Source: Loxodes magnus
Lineage: Eukaryota > Ciliophora > Karyorelictea > Loxodida > Loxodidae
Length of the DNA: 64,000 nucleotides
Direction of reading: 5' to 3'
NCBI GenBank assembly: GCA_946699065.1
Contig: CAMPDV010000004.1
Location: 1 to 64,000, forward strand
Shown: positions 15,001 to 30,000 of the stretch, in pieces
Layout: every line of letters begins with the position of its first letter
Position numbering within the stretch: position 1 is the first letter of the stretch
Notes under the pieces: model-generated
Seen by the model: the letters and a program-made list of their open reading frames with translations, nothing else
What the model was told of the DNA's origin: nothing
Databases searched by the model: none
Program-made: the position numbers and the translations under genes

Positions 15001-18000
15001 CCTGAGACAATTGATCTCATGTCACTTGCTAAAGCTACTGATACAACGGCATACCCATGATCCTTCAAAGTTCTCGTACAGCTTCCAGTCTGCACATCCC
15101 AAATCTTTATGGTTTCATCTGAACTTCCTGAGACAATTGATCTCATGTCACTTGTTAAAGCTACTGATCGAACGGAATTCCCATGACCCTTCAAAGTTCT
15201 CGTACAGCTTCCAGTCTGCACATCCCAAATCTTTATGGTTTTATCCCTACTTCCTGAGACAATTGATCTCATGTCACTTGCTAAAGCTACTGATAGAACG
15301 TAATCCCCATGACCCTTCAAAGTTCTCGTACAGCTTCCAGTCTGCACATCCCAAATCTTTATGGTTTTATCCCAACTTCCTGAGACAATTGATCTCATGT
15401 CACTTGTTAAAGCTACTGATACAACGTAATCCCCATGACCCTTCAAAGTTCTCGTACAGCTTCCAGTCTGCACATCCCAAATCTTTATGGTTTCATCTGA
15501 ACTTCCTGAGACAATTGATCTCATGTCACTTGTTAAAGCTACTGATACAACGGCATACCCATGACCCTTCAAAGTTCTCGTACAGCTTCCAGTCTGCACA
15601 TCCCAAATCTTTATGGTTTTATCCCAACTTCCTGAGACAATTGATCTCAAGTCACTTGCTAAATCTACTGATAGAACGTAATCCCCATGACCCTTCAAAG
15701 TTCTCGTACAGCTTCCAGTCTGCACATCCCAAATATTTATGGTATCATCTGAACTTCCTGAGACAATTGATCTCATGTCACTTGTTAAAGCTACTGATCG
15801 AACGGAATTCCCATGACCCTTCAAAGTTCTCGTACAGCTTCCAGTCTGCACATCCCAAATCTTTATGGTTTGATCCCTACTTCCTGAGACAATTGATCTC
15901 ATGTCACTTGTTAAAGCTACTGATAGAACGGAATTCCCATGACCCTTCAAAGTTCTCGTACAGCTTCCAGTCTGCACATCCCAAATCTTTATGGTATCAT
16001 CTGAACTTCCTGAGACAATTGATCTCATGTCACTTGCTAAAGCTACTGATACAACGGAATCCCCATGACCCTTCAAAGTTCTCGTACAGCTTCCAGTCTG
16101 CACATCCCAAATCTTTATGGTTTTATCCATACTTCCTGAGACAATTGATCTCATGTCACTTGTTAAAGCTACTGATTCAACGGAATTCCCATGACCCTTC
16201 AAAGTTCTCGTACAGCTTCCAGTCTGCACATCCCAAATCTTTATGGTTTCATCCCAACTTCCTGAGACAATTGATCTCATGTCACTTGTTAAAGCTACTG
16301 ATAGAACGTAATCCCCATGACCCTTCAAAGTTCTCGTACAGCTTCCAGTCTGCACATCCCAAATCTTTATGGTATCATCTGAACTTCCTGAGACAATTGA
16401 TCTCATGTCACTTGCTAAAGCTACTGATAGAACGTAATCCCCATGACCCTTCAAAGTTCTCGTACAGCTTCCAGTCTGCACATCCCAAATCTTTATTGTT
16501 TGATCCCTACTTCCTGAGACAATTGATCTCATGTCACTTGTTAAAGCTACTGATACAACGGCATACCCATGATCCTTCAAAGTTCTCGTACAGCTTCCAG
16601 TCTGCACATCCCAAATCTTTATGGTTTTATCCCAACTTCCTGAGACAATTGATCTCAAGTCACTTGCTAAAGCTACTGATAGAACGTAATCCCCATGACC
16701 CTTCAAAGTTCTCGTACAGCTTCCAGTCTGCACATCCCAAATCTTTATGGTTTGATTTGCACTTCCTGAGACAATTGATCTCATGTCACTTGCTAAAGCT
16801 ACTGATTAAACGTAATCCCCATGACCCTTCAAAGTTCTCGTACAGCTTCCAGTCTGCACATCCCAAATCTTTATGGTTTGATCCCTACTTCCTGAGACAA
16901 TTGATCTCATGTCACTTGTTAAAGCTACTGATACAAAGGCATACCCATGACCCTTCAAAGTTCTCGTACAGCTTCCAGTCTGCACATCCCAAATCTTTAT
17001 CTTTTGATCCCTACTTCCTGAGACAATTGATCTCATGTCACTTGTTAAAGCTACTGATACAACGGCATACCCATGATCCTTCAAAGTTCTCGTACAGCTT
17101 CCAGTCTGCACATCCCAAATCTTTATGGTTTTATCCCAACTTCCTGAGACAATTGATCTCAAGTCACTTGCTAAAGCTACTGATAGAACGTAATCCCCAT
17201 GACCCTTCAAAGTTCTCGTACAGCTTCCAGTCTGCACATCCCAAATCTTTATGGTTTGATCCCAACTTCCTGAGACAATTGATCTCATGTCACTTGCTAA
17301 AGCTACTGATTAAACGGAATCCCCATGACCCTTCAAAGTTCTCGTACAGCTTCCAGTCTGCACATCCCAAATCTTTATGGTTTGATCCCTACTTCCTGAG
17401 ACAATTGATCTCATGTCACTTGTTAAAGCTACTGATAGAACGGAATTCCCATGACCCTTCAAAGTTCTCGTACAGCTTCCAGTCTGCACATCCCAAATCT
17501 TTATGGTATCATCTGAACTTCCTGAGACAATTGATCTCATGTCACTTGCTAAAGCTACTGATACAACGGAATCCCCATGACCCTTCAAAGTTCTCGTACA
17601 GCTTCCAGTCTGCACATCCCAAATCTTTATGGTTTTATCCCAACTTCCTGAGACAATTGATCTCATGTCACTTGTTAAAGCTACTGATAGAACGGAATCC
17701 CCATGACCCTTCAAAGTTCTCGTACAGCTTCCAGTCTGCACATCCCAAATCTTTATGGTTTTATCCATACTTCCTGAGACAATTGATCTCATGTCACTTG
17801 TTAAAGCTACTGATTCAACGGAATTCCCATGACCCTTCAAAGTTCTCGTACAGCTTCCAGTCTGCACATCCCAAATCTTTATGGTATCATCTGAACTTCC
17901 TGAGACAATTGATCTCATGTCACTTGCTAAAGCTACTGATACAACGGAATCCCCATGACCCTTCAAAGTTCTCGTACAGCTTCCAGTCTGCACATCCCAA

Positions 18001-21000
18001 ATCTTTATGGTTTTATCCATACTTCCTGAGACAATTGATCTCATGTCACTTGTTAAAGCTACTGATTCAACGGAATTCCCATGACCCTTCAAAGTTCTCG
18101 TACAGCTTCCAGTCTGCACATCCCAAATCTTTATGGTTTCATCCCAACTTCCTGAGACAATTGATCTCATGTCACTTGCTAAAGCTACTGATACAACGGA
18201 ATCCCCATGACCCTTCAAAGTTCTCGTACAGCTTCCAGTCTGCACATCCCAAATCTTTATGGTTTTATCCATACTTCCTGAGACAATTGATCTCATGTCA
18301 CTTGTTAAAGCTACTGATTCAACGGAATTCCCATGACCCTTCAAAGTTCTCGTACAGCTTCCAGTCTGCACATCCCAAATCTTTATGGTTTCATCCCAAC
18401 TTCCTGAGACAATTGATCTCATGTCACTTGTTAAAGCTACTGATAGAACGTAATCCCCATGACCCTTCAAAGTTCTCGTACAGCTTCCAGTCTGCACATC
18501 CCAAATCTTTATGGTATCATCTGAACTTCCTGAGACAATTGATCTCATGTCACTTGCTAAAGCTACTGATAGAACGTAATCCCCATGACCCTTCAAAGTT
18601 CTCGTACAGCTTCCAGTCTGCACATCCCAAATCTTTATTGTTTGATCCCTACTTCCTGAGACAATTGATCTCATGTCACTTGTTAAAGCTACTGATACAA
18701 CGGCATACCCATGATCCTTCAAAGTTCTCGTACAGCTTCCAGTCTGCACATCCCAAATCTTTATGGTTTTATCCCAACTTCCTGAGACAATTGATCTCAT
18801 GTCACTTGCTAAAGCTACTGATTAAACGTAATCCCCATGACCCTTCAAAGTTCTCGTACAGCTTCCAGTCTGCACATCCCAAATCTTTATGGTTTTATCC
18901 CAACTTCCTGAGACAATTGATCTCAAGTCACTTGCTAAAGCTACTGATAGAACGTAATCCCCATGACCCTTCAAAGTTCTCGTACAGCTTCCAGTCTGCA
19001 CATCCCAAATCTTTATGGTTTGATTTGCACTTCCTGAGACAATTGATCTCATGTCACTTGCTAAAGCTACTGATTAAACGTAATCCCCATGACCCTTCAA
19101 AGTTCTCGTACAGCTTCCAGTCTGCACATCCCAAATCTTTATGGTTTGATCCCTACTTCCTGAGACAATTGATCTCATGTCACTTGTTAAAGCTACTGAT
19201 ACAAAGGCATACCCATGACCCTTCAAAGTTCTCGTACAGCTTCCAGTCTGCACATCCCAAATCTTTATCTTTTGATCCCTACTTCCTGAGACAATTGATC
19301 TCATGTCACTTGTTAAAGCTACTGATACAACGGCATACCCATGATCCTTCAAAGTTCTCGTACAGCTTCCAGTCTGCACATCCCAAATCTTTATGGTTTT
19401 ATCCCAACTTCCTGAGACAATTGATCTCAAGTCACTTGCTAAAGCTACTGATAGAACGTAATCCCCATGACCCTTCAAAGTTCTCGTACAGCTTCCAGTC
19501 TGCACATCCCAAATCTTTATGGTTTGATCCCAACTTCCTGAGACAATTGATCTCATGTCACTTGCTAAAGCTACTGATTAAACGGAATCCCCATGACCCT
19601 TCAAAGTTCTCGTACAGCTTCCAGTCTGCACATCCCAAATCTTTATGGTTTGATCCCTACTTCCTGAGACAATTGATCTCATGTCACTTGTTAAAGCTAC
19701 TGATAGAACGGAATTCCCATGACCCTTCAAAGTTCTCGTACAGCTTCCAGTCTGCACATCCCAAATCTTTATGGTATCATCTGAACTTCCTGAGACAATT
19801 GATCTCATGTCACTTGCTAAAGCTACTGATACAACGGAATCCCCATGACCCTTCAAAGTTCTCGTACAGCTTCCAGTCTGCACATCCCAAATCTTTATGG
19901 TTTTATCCCAACTTCCTGAGACAATTGATCTCATGTCACTTGTTAAAGCTACTGATAGAACGGAATTCCCATGACCCTTCAAAGTTCTCGTACAGCTTCC
20001 AGTCTGCACATCCCAAATCTTTATTGTTTGATCCCTACTTCCTGAGACAATTGATCTCATGTCACTTGTTAAAGCTACTGATCGAACGGAATCCCCATGA
20101 CCCTTCAAAGTTCTCGTACAGCTTCCAGTCTGCACATCCCAAATCTTTATGGTTTTATCCCAACTTCCTGAGACAATTGATCTCATGTCACTTGTTAAAG
20201 CTACTGATAGAACGGAATCCCCATGACCCTTCAAAGTTCTCGTACAGCTTCCAGTCTGCACATCCCAAATCTTTATGGTTTTATCCATACTTCCTGAGAC
20301 AATTGATCTCATGTCACTTGTTAAAGCTACTGATTCAACGGAATTCCCATGACCCTTCAAAGTTCTCGTACAGCTTCCAGTCTGCACATCCCAAATCTTT
20401 ATGGTATCATCTGAACTTCCTGAGACAATTGATCTCATGTCACTTGCTAAAGCTACTGATACAACGGAATCCCCATGACCCTTCAAAGTTCTCGTACAGC
20501 TTCCAGTCTGCACATCCCAAATCTTTATGGTTTTATCCATACTTCCTGAGACAATTGATCTCATGTCACTTGTTAAAGCTACTGATTCAACGGAATTCCC
20601 ATGACCCTTCAAAGTTCTCGTACAGCTTCCAGTCTGCACATCCCAAATCTTTATGGTTTCATCCCAACTTCCTGAGACAATTGATCTCATGTCACTTGCT
20701 AAAGCTACTGATACAACGGAATCCCCATGACCCTTCAAAGTTCTCGTACAGCTTCCAGTCTGCACATCCCAAATCTTTATGGTTTTATCCATACTTCCTG
20801 AGACAATTGATCTCATGTCACTTGTTAAAGCTACTGATTCAACGGAATTCCCATGACCCTTCAAAGTTCTCGTACAGCTTCCAGTCTGCACATCCCAAAT
20901 CTTTATGGTTTCATCCCAACTTCCTGAGACAATTGATCTCATGTCACTTGTTAAAGCTACTGATAGAACGTAATCCCCATGACCCTTCAAAGTTCTCGTA

Positions 21001-24000
21001 CAGCTTCCAGTCTGCACATCCCAAATCTTTATGGTATCATCTGAACTTCCTGAGACAATTGATCTCATGTCACTTGCTAAAGCTACTGATAGAACGTAAT
21101 CCCCATGACCCTTCAAAGTTCTCGTACAGCTTCCAGTCTGCACATCCCAAATCTTTATTGTTTGATCCCTACTTCCTGAGACAATTGATCTCATGTCACT
21201 TGTTAAAGCTACTGATACAACGGCATACCCATGATCCTTCAAAGTTCTCGTACAGCTTCCAGTCTGCACATCCCAAATCTTTATGGTTTTATCCCAACTT
21301 CCTGAGACAATTGATCTCATGTCACTTGCTAAAGCTACTGATTAAACGTAATCCCCATGACCCTTCAAAGTTCTCGTACAGCTTCCAGTCTGCACATCCC
21401 AAATCTTTATGGTTTGATCCCTACTTCCTGAGACAATTGATCTCATGTCACTTGTTAAAGCTACTGATACAAAGGCATACCCATGACCCTTCAAAGTTCT
21501 CGTACAGCTTCCAGTCTGCACATCCCAAATCTTTATCTTTTGATCCCTACTTCCTGAGACAATTGATCTCATGTCACTTGTTAAAGCTACTGATACAACG
21601 GCATACCCATGATCCTTCAAAGTTCTCGTACAGCTTCCAGTCTGCACATCCCAAATCTTTATGGTTTTATCCCAACTTCCTGAGACAATTGATCTCAAGT
21701 CACTTGCTAAAGCTACTGATAGAACGTAATCCCCATGACCCTTCAAAGTTCTCGTACAGCTTCCAGTCTGCACATCCCAAATCTTTATGGTTTGATCCCA
21801 ACTTCCTGAGACAATTGATCTCATGTCACTTGCTAAAGCTACTGATTAAACGGAATCCCCATGACCCTTCAAAGTTCTCGTACAGCTTCCAGTCTGCACA
21901 TCCCAAATCTTTATGGTTTGATCCCTACTTCCTGAGACAATTGATCTCATGTCACTTGTTAAAGCTACTGATAGAACGGAATTCCCATGACCCTTCAAAG
22001 TTCTCGTACAGCTTCCAGTCTGCACATCCCAAATCTTTATGGTTTGATCCCTACTTCCTGAGACAATTGATCTCATGTCACTTGTTAAAGCTACTGATAG
22101 AACGGAATTCCCATGACCCTTCAAAGTTCTCGTACAGCTTCCAGTCTGCACATCCCAAATCTTTATGGTATCATCTGAACTTCCTGAGACAATTGATCTC
22201 ATGTCACTTGCTAAAGCTACTGATACAACGGAATCCCCATGACCCTTCAAAGTTCTCGTACAGCTTCCAGTCTGCACATCCCAAATCTTTATGGTTTGAT
22301 CCCTACTTCCTGAGACAATTGATCTCATGTCACTTGCTAAAGCTACTGATAGAACGTAATCCCCATGACCCTTCAAAGTTCTCGTACAGCTTCCAGTCTG
22401 CACATCCCAAATCTTTATGGTTTGATCCCAACTTCCTGAGACAATTGATCTCATGTCACTTGCTAAAGCTACTGATAGAACGTAATCCCCATGACCCTTC
22501 AAAGTTCTCGTACAGCTTCCAGTCTGCACATCCCAAATCTTTATGGTTTGATCCCAACTTCCTGAGACAATTGATCTCATGTCACTTGCTAAAGCTACTG
22601 ATAGAACGTAATCCCCATGACCCTTCAAAGTTCTCGTACAGCTTCCAGTCTGCACATCCCAAATCTTTATGGTATCATCTGAACTTCCTGAGACAATTGA
22701 TCTCATGTCACTTGCTAAAGCTACTGATAGAACGTAATCCCCATGACCCTTCAAAGTTCTCGTACAGCTTCCAGTCTGCACATCCCAAATCTTTATGGTT
22801 TTATCCCAACTTCCTGAGACAATTGATCTCATGTCACTTGTTAAAGCTACTGATACAAAGGCATACCCATGACCCTTCAAAGTTCTCGTACAGCTTCCAG
22901 TCTGCACATCCCAAATCTTTATGGTTTTATCCCAACTTCCTGAGACAATTGATCTCATGTCACTTGTTAAAGCTACTGATACAACGGCATACCCATGATC
23001 CTTCAAAGTTCTCGTACAGCTTCCAGTCTGCACATCCCAAATCTTTATGGTTTCATCTGAACTTCCTGAGACAATTGATCTCATGTCACTTGTTAAAGCT
23101 ACTGATCGAACGGAATTCCCATGACCCTTCAAAGTTCTCGTACAGCTTCCAGTCTGCACATCCCAAATCTTTATGGTTTTATCCCTACTTCCTGAGACAA
23201 TTGATCTCATGTCACTTGCTAAAGCTACTGATAGAACGTAATCCCCATGACCCTTCAAAGTTCTCGTACAGCTTCCAGTCTGCACATCCCAAATCTTTAT
23301 GGTTTTATCCCAACTTCCTGAGACAATTGATCTCATGTCACTTGTTAAAGCTACTGATACAACGTAATCCCCATGACCCTTCAAAGTTCTCGTACAGCTT
23401 CCAGTCTGCACATCCCAAATCTTTATGGTTTCATCTGAACTTCCTGAGACAATTGATCTCATGTCACTTGTTAAAGCTACTGATACAACGGCATACCCAT
23501 GACCCTTCAAAGTTCTCGTACAGCTTCCAGTCTGCACATCCCAAATCTTTATGGTTTTATCCCAACTTCCTGAGACAATTGATCTCAAGTCACTTGCTAA
23601 ATCTACTGATAGAACGTAATCCCCATGACCCTTCAAAGTTCTCGTACAGCTTCCAGTCTGCACATCCCAAATATTTATGGTATCATCTGAACTTCCTGAG
23701 ACAATTGATCTCATGTCACTTGTTAAAGCTACTGATCGAACGGAATTCCCATGACCCTTCAAAGTTCTCGTACAGCTTCCAGTCTGCACATCCCAAATCT
23801 TTATGGTTTGATCCCTACTTCCTGAGACAATTGATCTCATGTCACTTGTTAAAGCTACTGATAGAACGGAATTCCCATGACCCTTCAAAGTTCTCGTACA
23901 GCTTCCAGTCTGCACATCCCAAATCTTTATGGTATCATCTGAACTTCCTGAGACAATTGATCTCATGTCACTTGCTAAAGCTACTGATACAACGGAATCC

Positions 24001-27000
24001 CCATGACCCTTCAAAGTTCTCGTACAGCTTCCAGTCTGCACATCCCAAATCTTTATGGTTTTATCCATACTTCCTGAGACAATTGATCTCATGTCACTTG
24101 TTAAAGCTACTGATTCAACGGAATTCCCATGACCCTTCAAAGTTCTCGTACAGCTTCCAGTCTGCACATCCCAAATCTTTATGGTTTCATCCCAACTTCC
24201 TGAGACAATTGATCTCATGTCACTTGTTAAAGCTACTGATAGAACGTAATCCCCATGACCCTTCAAAGTTCTCGTACAGCTTCCAGTCTGCACATCCCAA
24301 ATCTTTATGGTATCATCTGAACTTCCTGAGACAATTGATCTCATGTCACTTGCTAAAGCTACTGATAGAACGTAATCCCCATGACCCTTCAAAGTTCTCG
24401 TACAGCTTCCAGTCTGCACATCCCAAATCTTTATTGTTTGATCCCTACTTCCTGAGACAATTGATCTCATGTCACTTGTTAAAGCTACTGATACAACGGC
24501 ATACCCATGATCCTTCAAAGTTCTCGTACAGCTTCCAGTCTGCACATCCCAAATCTTTATGGTTTTATCCCAACTTCCTGAGACAATTGATCTCAAGTCA
24601 CTTGCTAAAGCTACTGATAGAACGTAATCCCCATGACCCTTCAAAGTTCTCGTACAGCTTCCAGTCTGCACATCCCAAATCTTTATGGTTTGATTTGCAC
24701 TTCCTGAGACAATTGATCTCATGTCACTTGCTAAAGCTACTGATTAAACGTAATCCCCATGACCCTTCAAAGTTCTCGTACAGCTTCCAGTCTGCACATC
24801 CCAAATCTTTATGGTTTGATCCCTACTTCCTGAGACAATTGATCTCATGTCACTTGTTAAAGCTACTGATACAAAGGCATACCCATGACCCTTCAAAGTT
24901 CTCGTACAGCTTCCAGTCTGCACATCCCAAATCTTTATCTTTTGATCCCTACTTCCTGAGACAATTGATCTCATGTCACTTGTTAAAGCTACTGATACAA
25001 CGGCATACCCATGATCCTTCAAAGTTCTCGTACAGCTTCCAGTCTGCACATCCCAAATCTTTATGGTTTTATCCCAACTTCCTGAGACAATTGATCTCAA
25101 GTCACTTGCTAAAGCTACTGATAGAACGTAATCCCCATGACCCTTCAAAGTTCTCGTACAGCTTCCAGTCTGCACATCCCAAATCTTTATGGTTTGATCC
25201 CAACTTCCTGAGACAATTGATCTCATGTCACTTGCTAAAGCTACTGATACAACGGAATCCCCATGACCCTTCAAAGTTCTCGTACAGCTTCCAGTCTGCA
25301 CATCCCAAATCTTTATGGTTTTATCCATACTTCCTGAGACAATTGATCTCATGTCACTTGTTAAAGCTACTGATTCAACGGAATTCCCATGACCCTTCAA
25401 AGTTCTCGTACAGCTTCCAGTCTGCACATCCCAAATCTTTATGGTTTCATCCCAACTTCCTGAGACAATTGATCTCATGTCACTTGTTAAAGCTACTGAT
25501 AGAACGTATCCCCATGACCCTTCAAATGACCCTTCAAAGTTCTCGTACAGCTTCCAGTCTGCACATCCCAAATCTTTATGGTATCATCTGAACTTCCTGA
25601 GACAATTGATCTCATGTCACTTGCTAAAGCTACTGATAGAACGTAATCCCCATGACCCTTCAAAGTTCTCGTACAGCTTCCAGTCTGCACATCCCAAATC
25701 TTTATGGTATCATCTGAACTTCCTGAGACAATTGATCTCATGTCACTTGTTAAAGCTACTGATCGAACGGAATTCCCATGACCCTTCAAAGTTCTCGTAC
25801 AGCTTCCAGTCTGCACATCCCAAATCTTTATGGTATCATCTGAACTTCCTGAGACAATTGATCTCATGTCACTTGCTAAAGCTACTGATACAACGGAATC
25901 CCCATGACCCTTCAAAGTTCTCGTACAGCTTCCAGTCTGCACATCCCAAATCTTTATGGTTTTATCCCAACTTCCTGAGACAATTGATCTCATGTCACTT
26001 GTTAAAGCTACTGATCGAACGGAATTCCCATGACCCTTCAAAGTTCTCGTACAGCTTCCAGTCTGCACATCCCAAATCTTTATGGTTTCATCCCAACTTC
26101 CTGAGACAATTGATCTCATGTCACTTGTTAAAGCTACTGATAGAACGTAATCCCCATGACCCTTCAAAGTTCTCGTACAGCTTCCAGTCTGCACATCCCA
26201 AATCTTTATGGTTTCATCCCAACTTCCTGAGACAATTGATCTCATGTCACTTGTTAAAGCTACTGATCGAACGGAATTCTCATGACACTTCAAAGTTCTC
26301 GTACAGCTTCCAGTCTGCACATCCCAAATCTTTATGGTTTCATCCCAACTTCCTGAGACAATTGATCTCATGTCACTTGTTAAAGCTACTGATAGAACGT
26401 AATCCCCATGACCCTTCAAAGTTCTCGTACAGCTTCCAGTCTGCACATCCCAAATCTTTATGGTTTGATTTGCACTTCCTGAGACAATTGATCTCATGTC
26501 ACTTGCTAAAGCTACTGATTAAACGGAATCCCCATGACCCTTCAAAGTTCTCGTACAGCTTCCAGTCTGCACATCCCAAATCTTTATGGTTTGATCCCTA
26601 CTTCCTGAGACAATTGATCTCATGTCACTTGTTAAAGCTACTGATAGAACGGAATTCCCATGACCCTTCAAAGTTCTCGTACAGCTTCCAGTCTGCACAT
26701 CCCAAATCTTTATGGTTTGATTTGCACTTCCTGAGACAATTGATCTCATGTCACTTGCTAAAGCTACTGATTAAACGGAATCCCCATGACCCTTCAAAGT
26801 TCTCGTACAGCTTCCAGTCTGCACATCCCAAATCTTTATGGTTTGATCCCTACTTCCTGAGACAATTGATCTCATGTCACTTGTTAAAGCTACTGATCGA
26901 ACGGAATCCCCATGACCCTTCAAAGTTCTCGTACAGCTTCCAGTCTGCACATCCCAAATCTTTATGGTTTTATCCATACTTCCTGAGACAATTGATCTCA

Positions 27001-30000
27001 TGTCACTTGCTAAAGCTACTGATACAACGGAATCCCCATGACCCTTCAAAGTTCTCGTACAGCTTCCAGTCTGCACATCCCAAATCTTTATGGTTTTATC
27101 CCAACTTCCTGAGACAATTGATCTCATGTCACTTGTTAAAGCTACTGATCGAACGGAATTCCCATGACCCTTCAAAGTTCTCGTACAGCTTCCAGTCTGC
27201 ACATCCCAAATCTTTATGGTATCATCTGAACTTCCTGAGACAATTGATCTCATGTCACTTGCTAAAGCTACTGATACAACGGAATCCCCATGACCCTTCA
27301 AAGTTCTCGTACAGCTTCCAGTCTGCACATCCCAAATCTTTATGGTTTTATCCCAACTTCCTGAGACAATTGATCTCATGTCACTTGTTAAAGCTACTGA
27401 TAGAACGGAATTCCCATGACCCTTCAAAGTTCTCGTACAGCTTCCAGTCTGCACATCCCAAATCTTTATTGTTTGATCCCTACTTCCTGAGACAATTGAT
27501 CTCATGTCACTTGTTAAAGCTACTGATCGAACGGAATCCCCATGACCCTTCAAAGTTCTCGTACAGCTTCCAGTCTGCACATCCCAAATCTTTATGGTTT
27601 TATCCCAACTTCCTGAGACAATTGATCTCATGTCACTTGTTAAAGCTACTGATCGAACGGAATTCCCATGACCCTTCAAAGTTCTCGTACAGCTTCCAGT
27701 CTGCACATCCCAAATCTTTATGGTTTTATCCCAACTTCCTGAGACAATTGATCTCATGTCACTTGTTAAAGCTACTGATACAACGGCATACCCATGACCC
27801 TTCAAAGTTCTCGTACAGCTTCCAGTCTGCACATCCCAAATCTTTATGGTATCATCTGAACTTCCTGAGACAATTGATCTCATGTCACTTGTTAAAGCTA
27901 CTGATACAACGTAATCCCCATGACCCTTCAAAGTTCTCGTACAGCTTCCAGTCTGCACATCCCAAATCTTTATGGTTTCATCTGAACTTCCTGAGACAAT
28001 TGATCTCATGTCACTTGCTAAAGCTACTGATACAAAGGCATACCCATGACCCTTCAAAGTTCTCGTACAGCTTCCAGTCTGCACATCCCAAATCTTTATG
28101 GTTTTATCCCAACTTCCTGAGACAATTGATCTCATGTCACTTGTTAAAGCTACTGATCGAACGTAATCCCCATGACCCTTCAAAGTTCTCGTACAGCTTC
28201 CAGTCTGCACATCCCAAATATTTATGGTATCATCTGAACTTCCTGAGACAATTGATCTCATGTCACTTGTTAAAGCTACTGATCGAACGGAATTCCCATG
28301 ACCCTTCAAAGTTCTCGTACAGCTTCCAGTCTGCACATCCCAAATCTTTATGGTATCATCTGAACTTCCTGAGACAATTGATCTCATGTCACTTGTTAAA
28401 GCTACTGATCGAACGGAATTCCCATGACCCTTCAAAGTTCTCGTACAGCTTCCAGTCTGCACATCCCAAATCTTTATGGTTTCATCTGAACTTCCTGAGA
28501 CAATTGATCTCATGTCACTTGTTAAAGCTACTGATCGAACGGAATTCCCATGACCCTTCAAAGTTCTCGTACAGCTTCCAGTCTGCACATCCCAAATCTT
28601 TATGGTATCATCTGAACTTCCTGAGACAATTGATCTCATGTCACTTGCTAAAGCTACTGATACAACGGAATCCCCATGACCCTTCAAAGTTCTCGTACAG
28701 CTTCCAGTCTGCACATCCCAAATCTTTATGGTTTTATCCATACTTCCTGAGACAATTGATCTCATGTCACTTGTTAAAGCTACTGATTCAACGGAATTCC
28801 CATGACCCTTCAAAGTTCTCGTACAGCTTCCAGTCTGCACATCCCAAATCTTTATGGTTTCATCCCAACTTCCTGAGACAATTGATCTCATGTCACTTGT
28901 TAAAGCTACTGATAGAACGTAATCCCCATGACCCTTCAAAGTTCTCGTACAGCTTCCAGTCTGCACATCCCAAATCTTTATGGTATCATCTGAACTTCCT
29001 GAGACAATTGATCTCATGTCACTTGCTAAAGCTACTGATAGAACGTAATCCCCATGACCCTTCAAAGTTCTCGTACAGCTTCCAGTCTGCACATCCCAAA
29101 TCTTTATGGTATCATCTGAACTTCCTGAGACAATTGATCTCATGTCACTTGTTAAAGCTACTGATCGAACGGAATTCCCATGACCCTTCAAAGTTCTCGT
29201 ACAGCTTCCAGTCTGCACATCCCAAATCTTTATGGTATCATCTGAACTTCCTGAGACAATTGATCTCATGTCACTTGCTAAAGCTACTGATACAACGGAA
29301 TCCCCATGACCCTTCAAAGTTCTCGTACAGCTTCCAGTCTGCACATCCCAAATCTTTATGGTTTTATCCCAACTTCCTGAGACAATTGATCTCATGTCAC
29401 TTGTTAAAGCTACTGATCGAACGGAATTCCCATGACCCTTCAAAGTTCTCGTACAGCTTCCAGTCTGCACATCCCAAATCTTTATGGTTTCATCCCAACT
29501 TCCTGAGACAATTGATCTCATGTCACTTGTTAAAGCTACTGATAGAACGTAATCCCCATGACCCTTCAAAGTTCTCGTACAGCTTCCAGTCTGCACATCC
29601 CAAATCTTTATGGTTTCATCCCAACTTCCTGAGACAATTGATCTCATGTCACTTGTTAAAGCTACTGATCGAACGGAATTCTCATGACACTTCAAAGTTC
29701 TCGTACAGCTTCCAGTCTGCACATCCCAAATCTTTATGGTTTCATCTGAACTTCCTGAGACAATTGATCTCATGTCACTTGTTAAAGCTACTGATCGAAC
29801 GGAATTCCCATGACCCTTCAAAGTTCTTGTACAGCTTCCAGTCTGCACATCCCAAATCTTTATGGTTTGATCCCAACTTCCTGAGACAATTGATCTCATG
29901 TCACTTGTTAAAGCTACTGATACAACGGAATCCCCATGACCCTTCAAAGTTCTCGTACAGCTTCCAGTCTGCACATCCCAAATCTTTATGGTTTTATCCC

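Noticed and set aside
1040..25591. Plus-strand open frame of 8183 codons across the WD40 array
   Set aside because: It is the antisense of the WD40 units. Its translation has no recognisable fold, while the minus strand gives textbook WD40 blades. It is open only because one 126-bp unit without stops in this frame is repeated.
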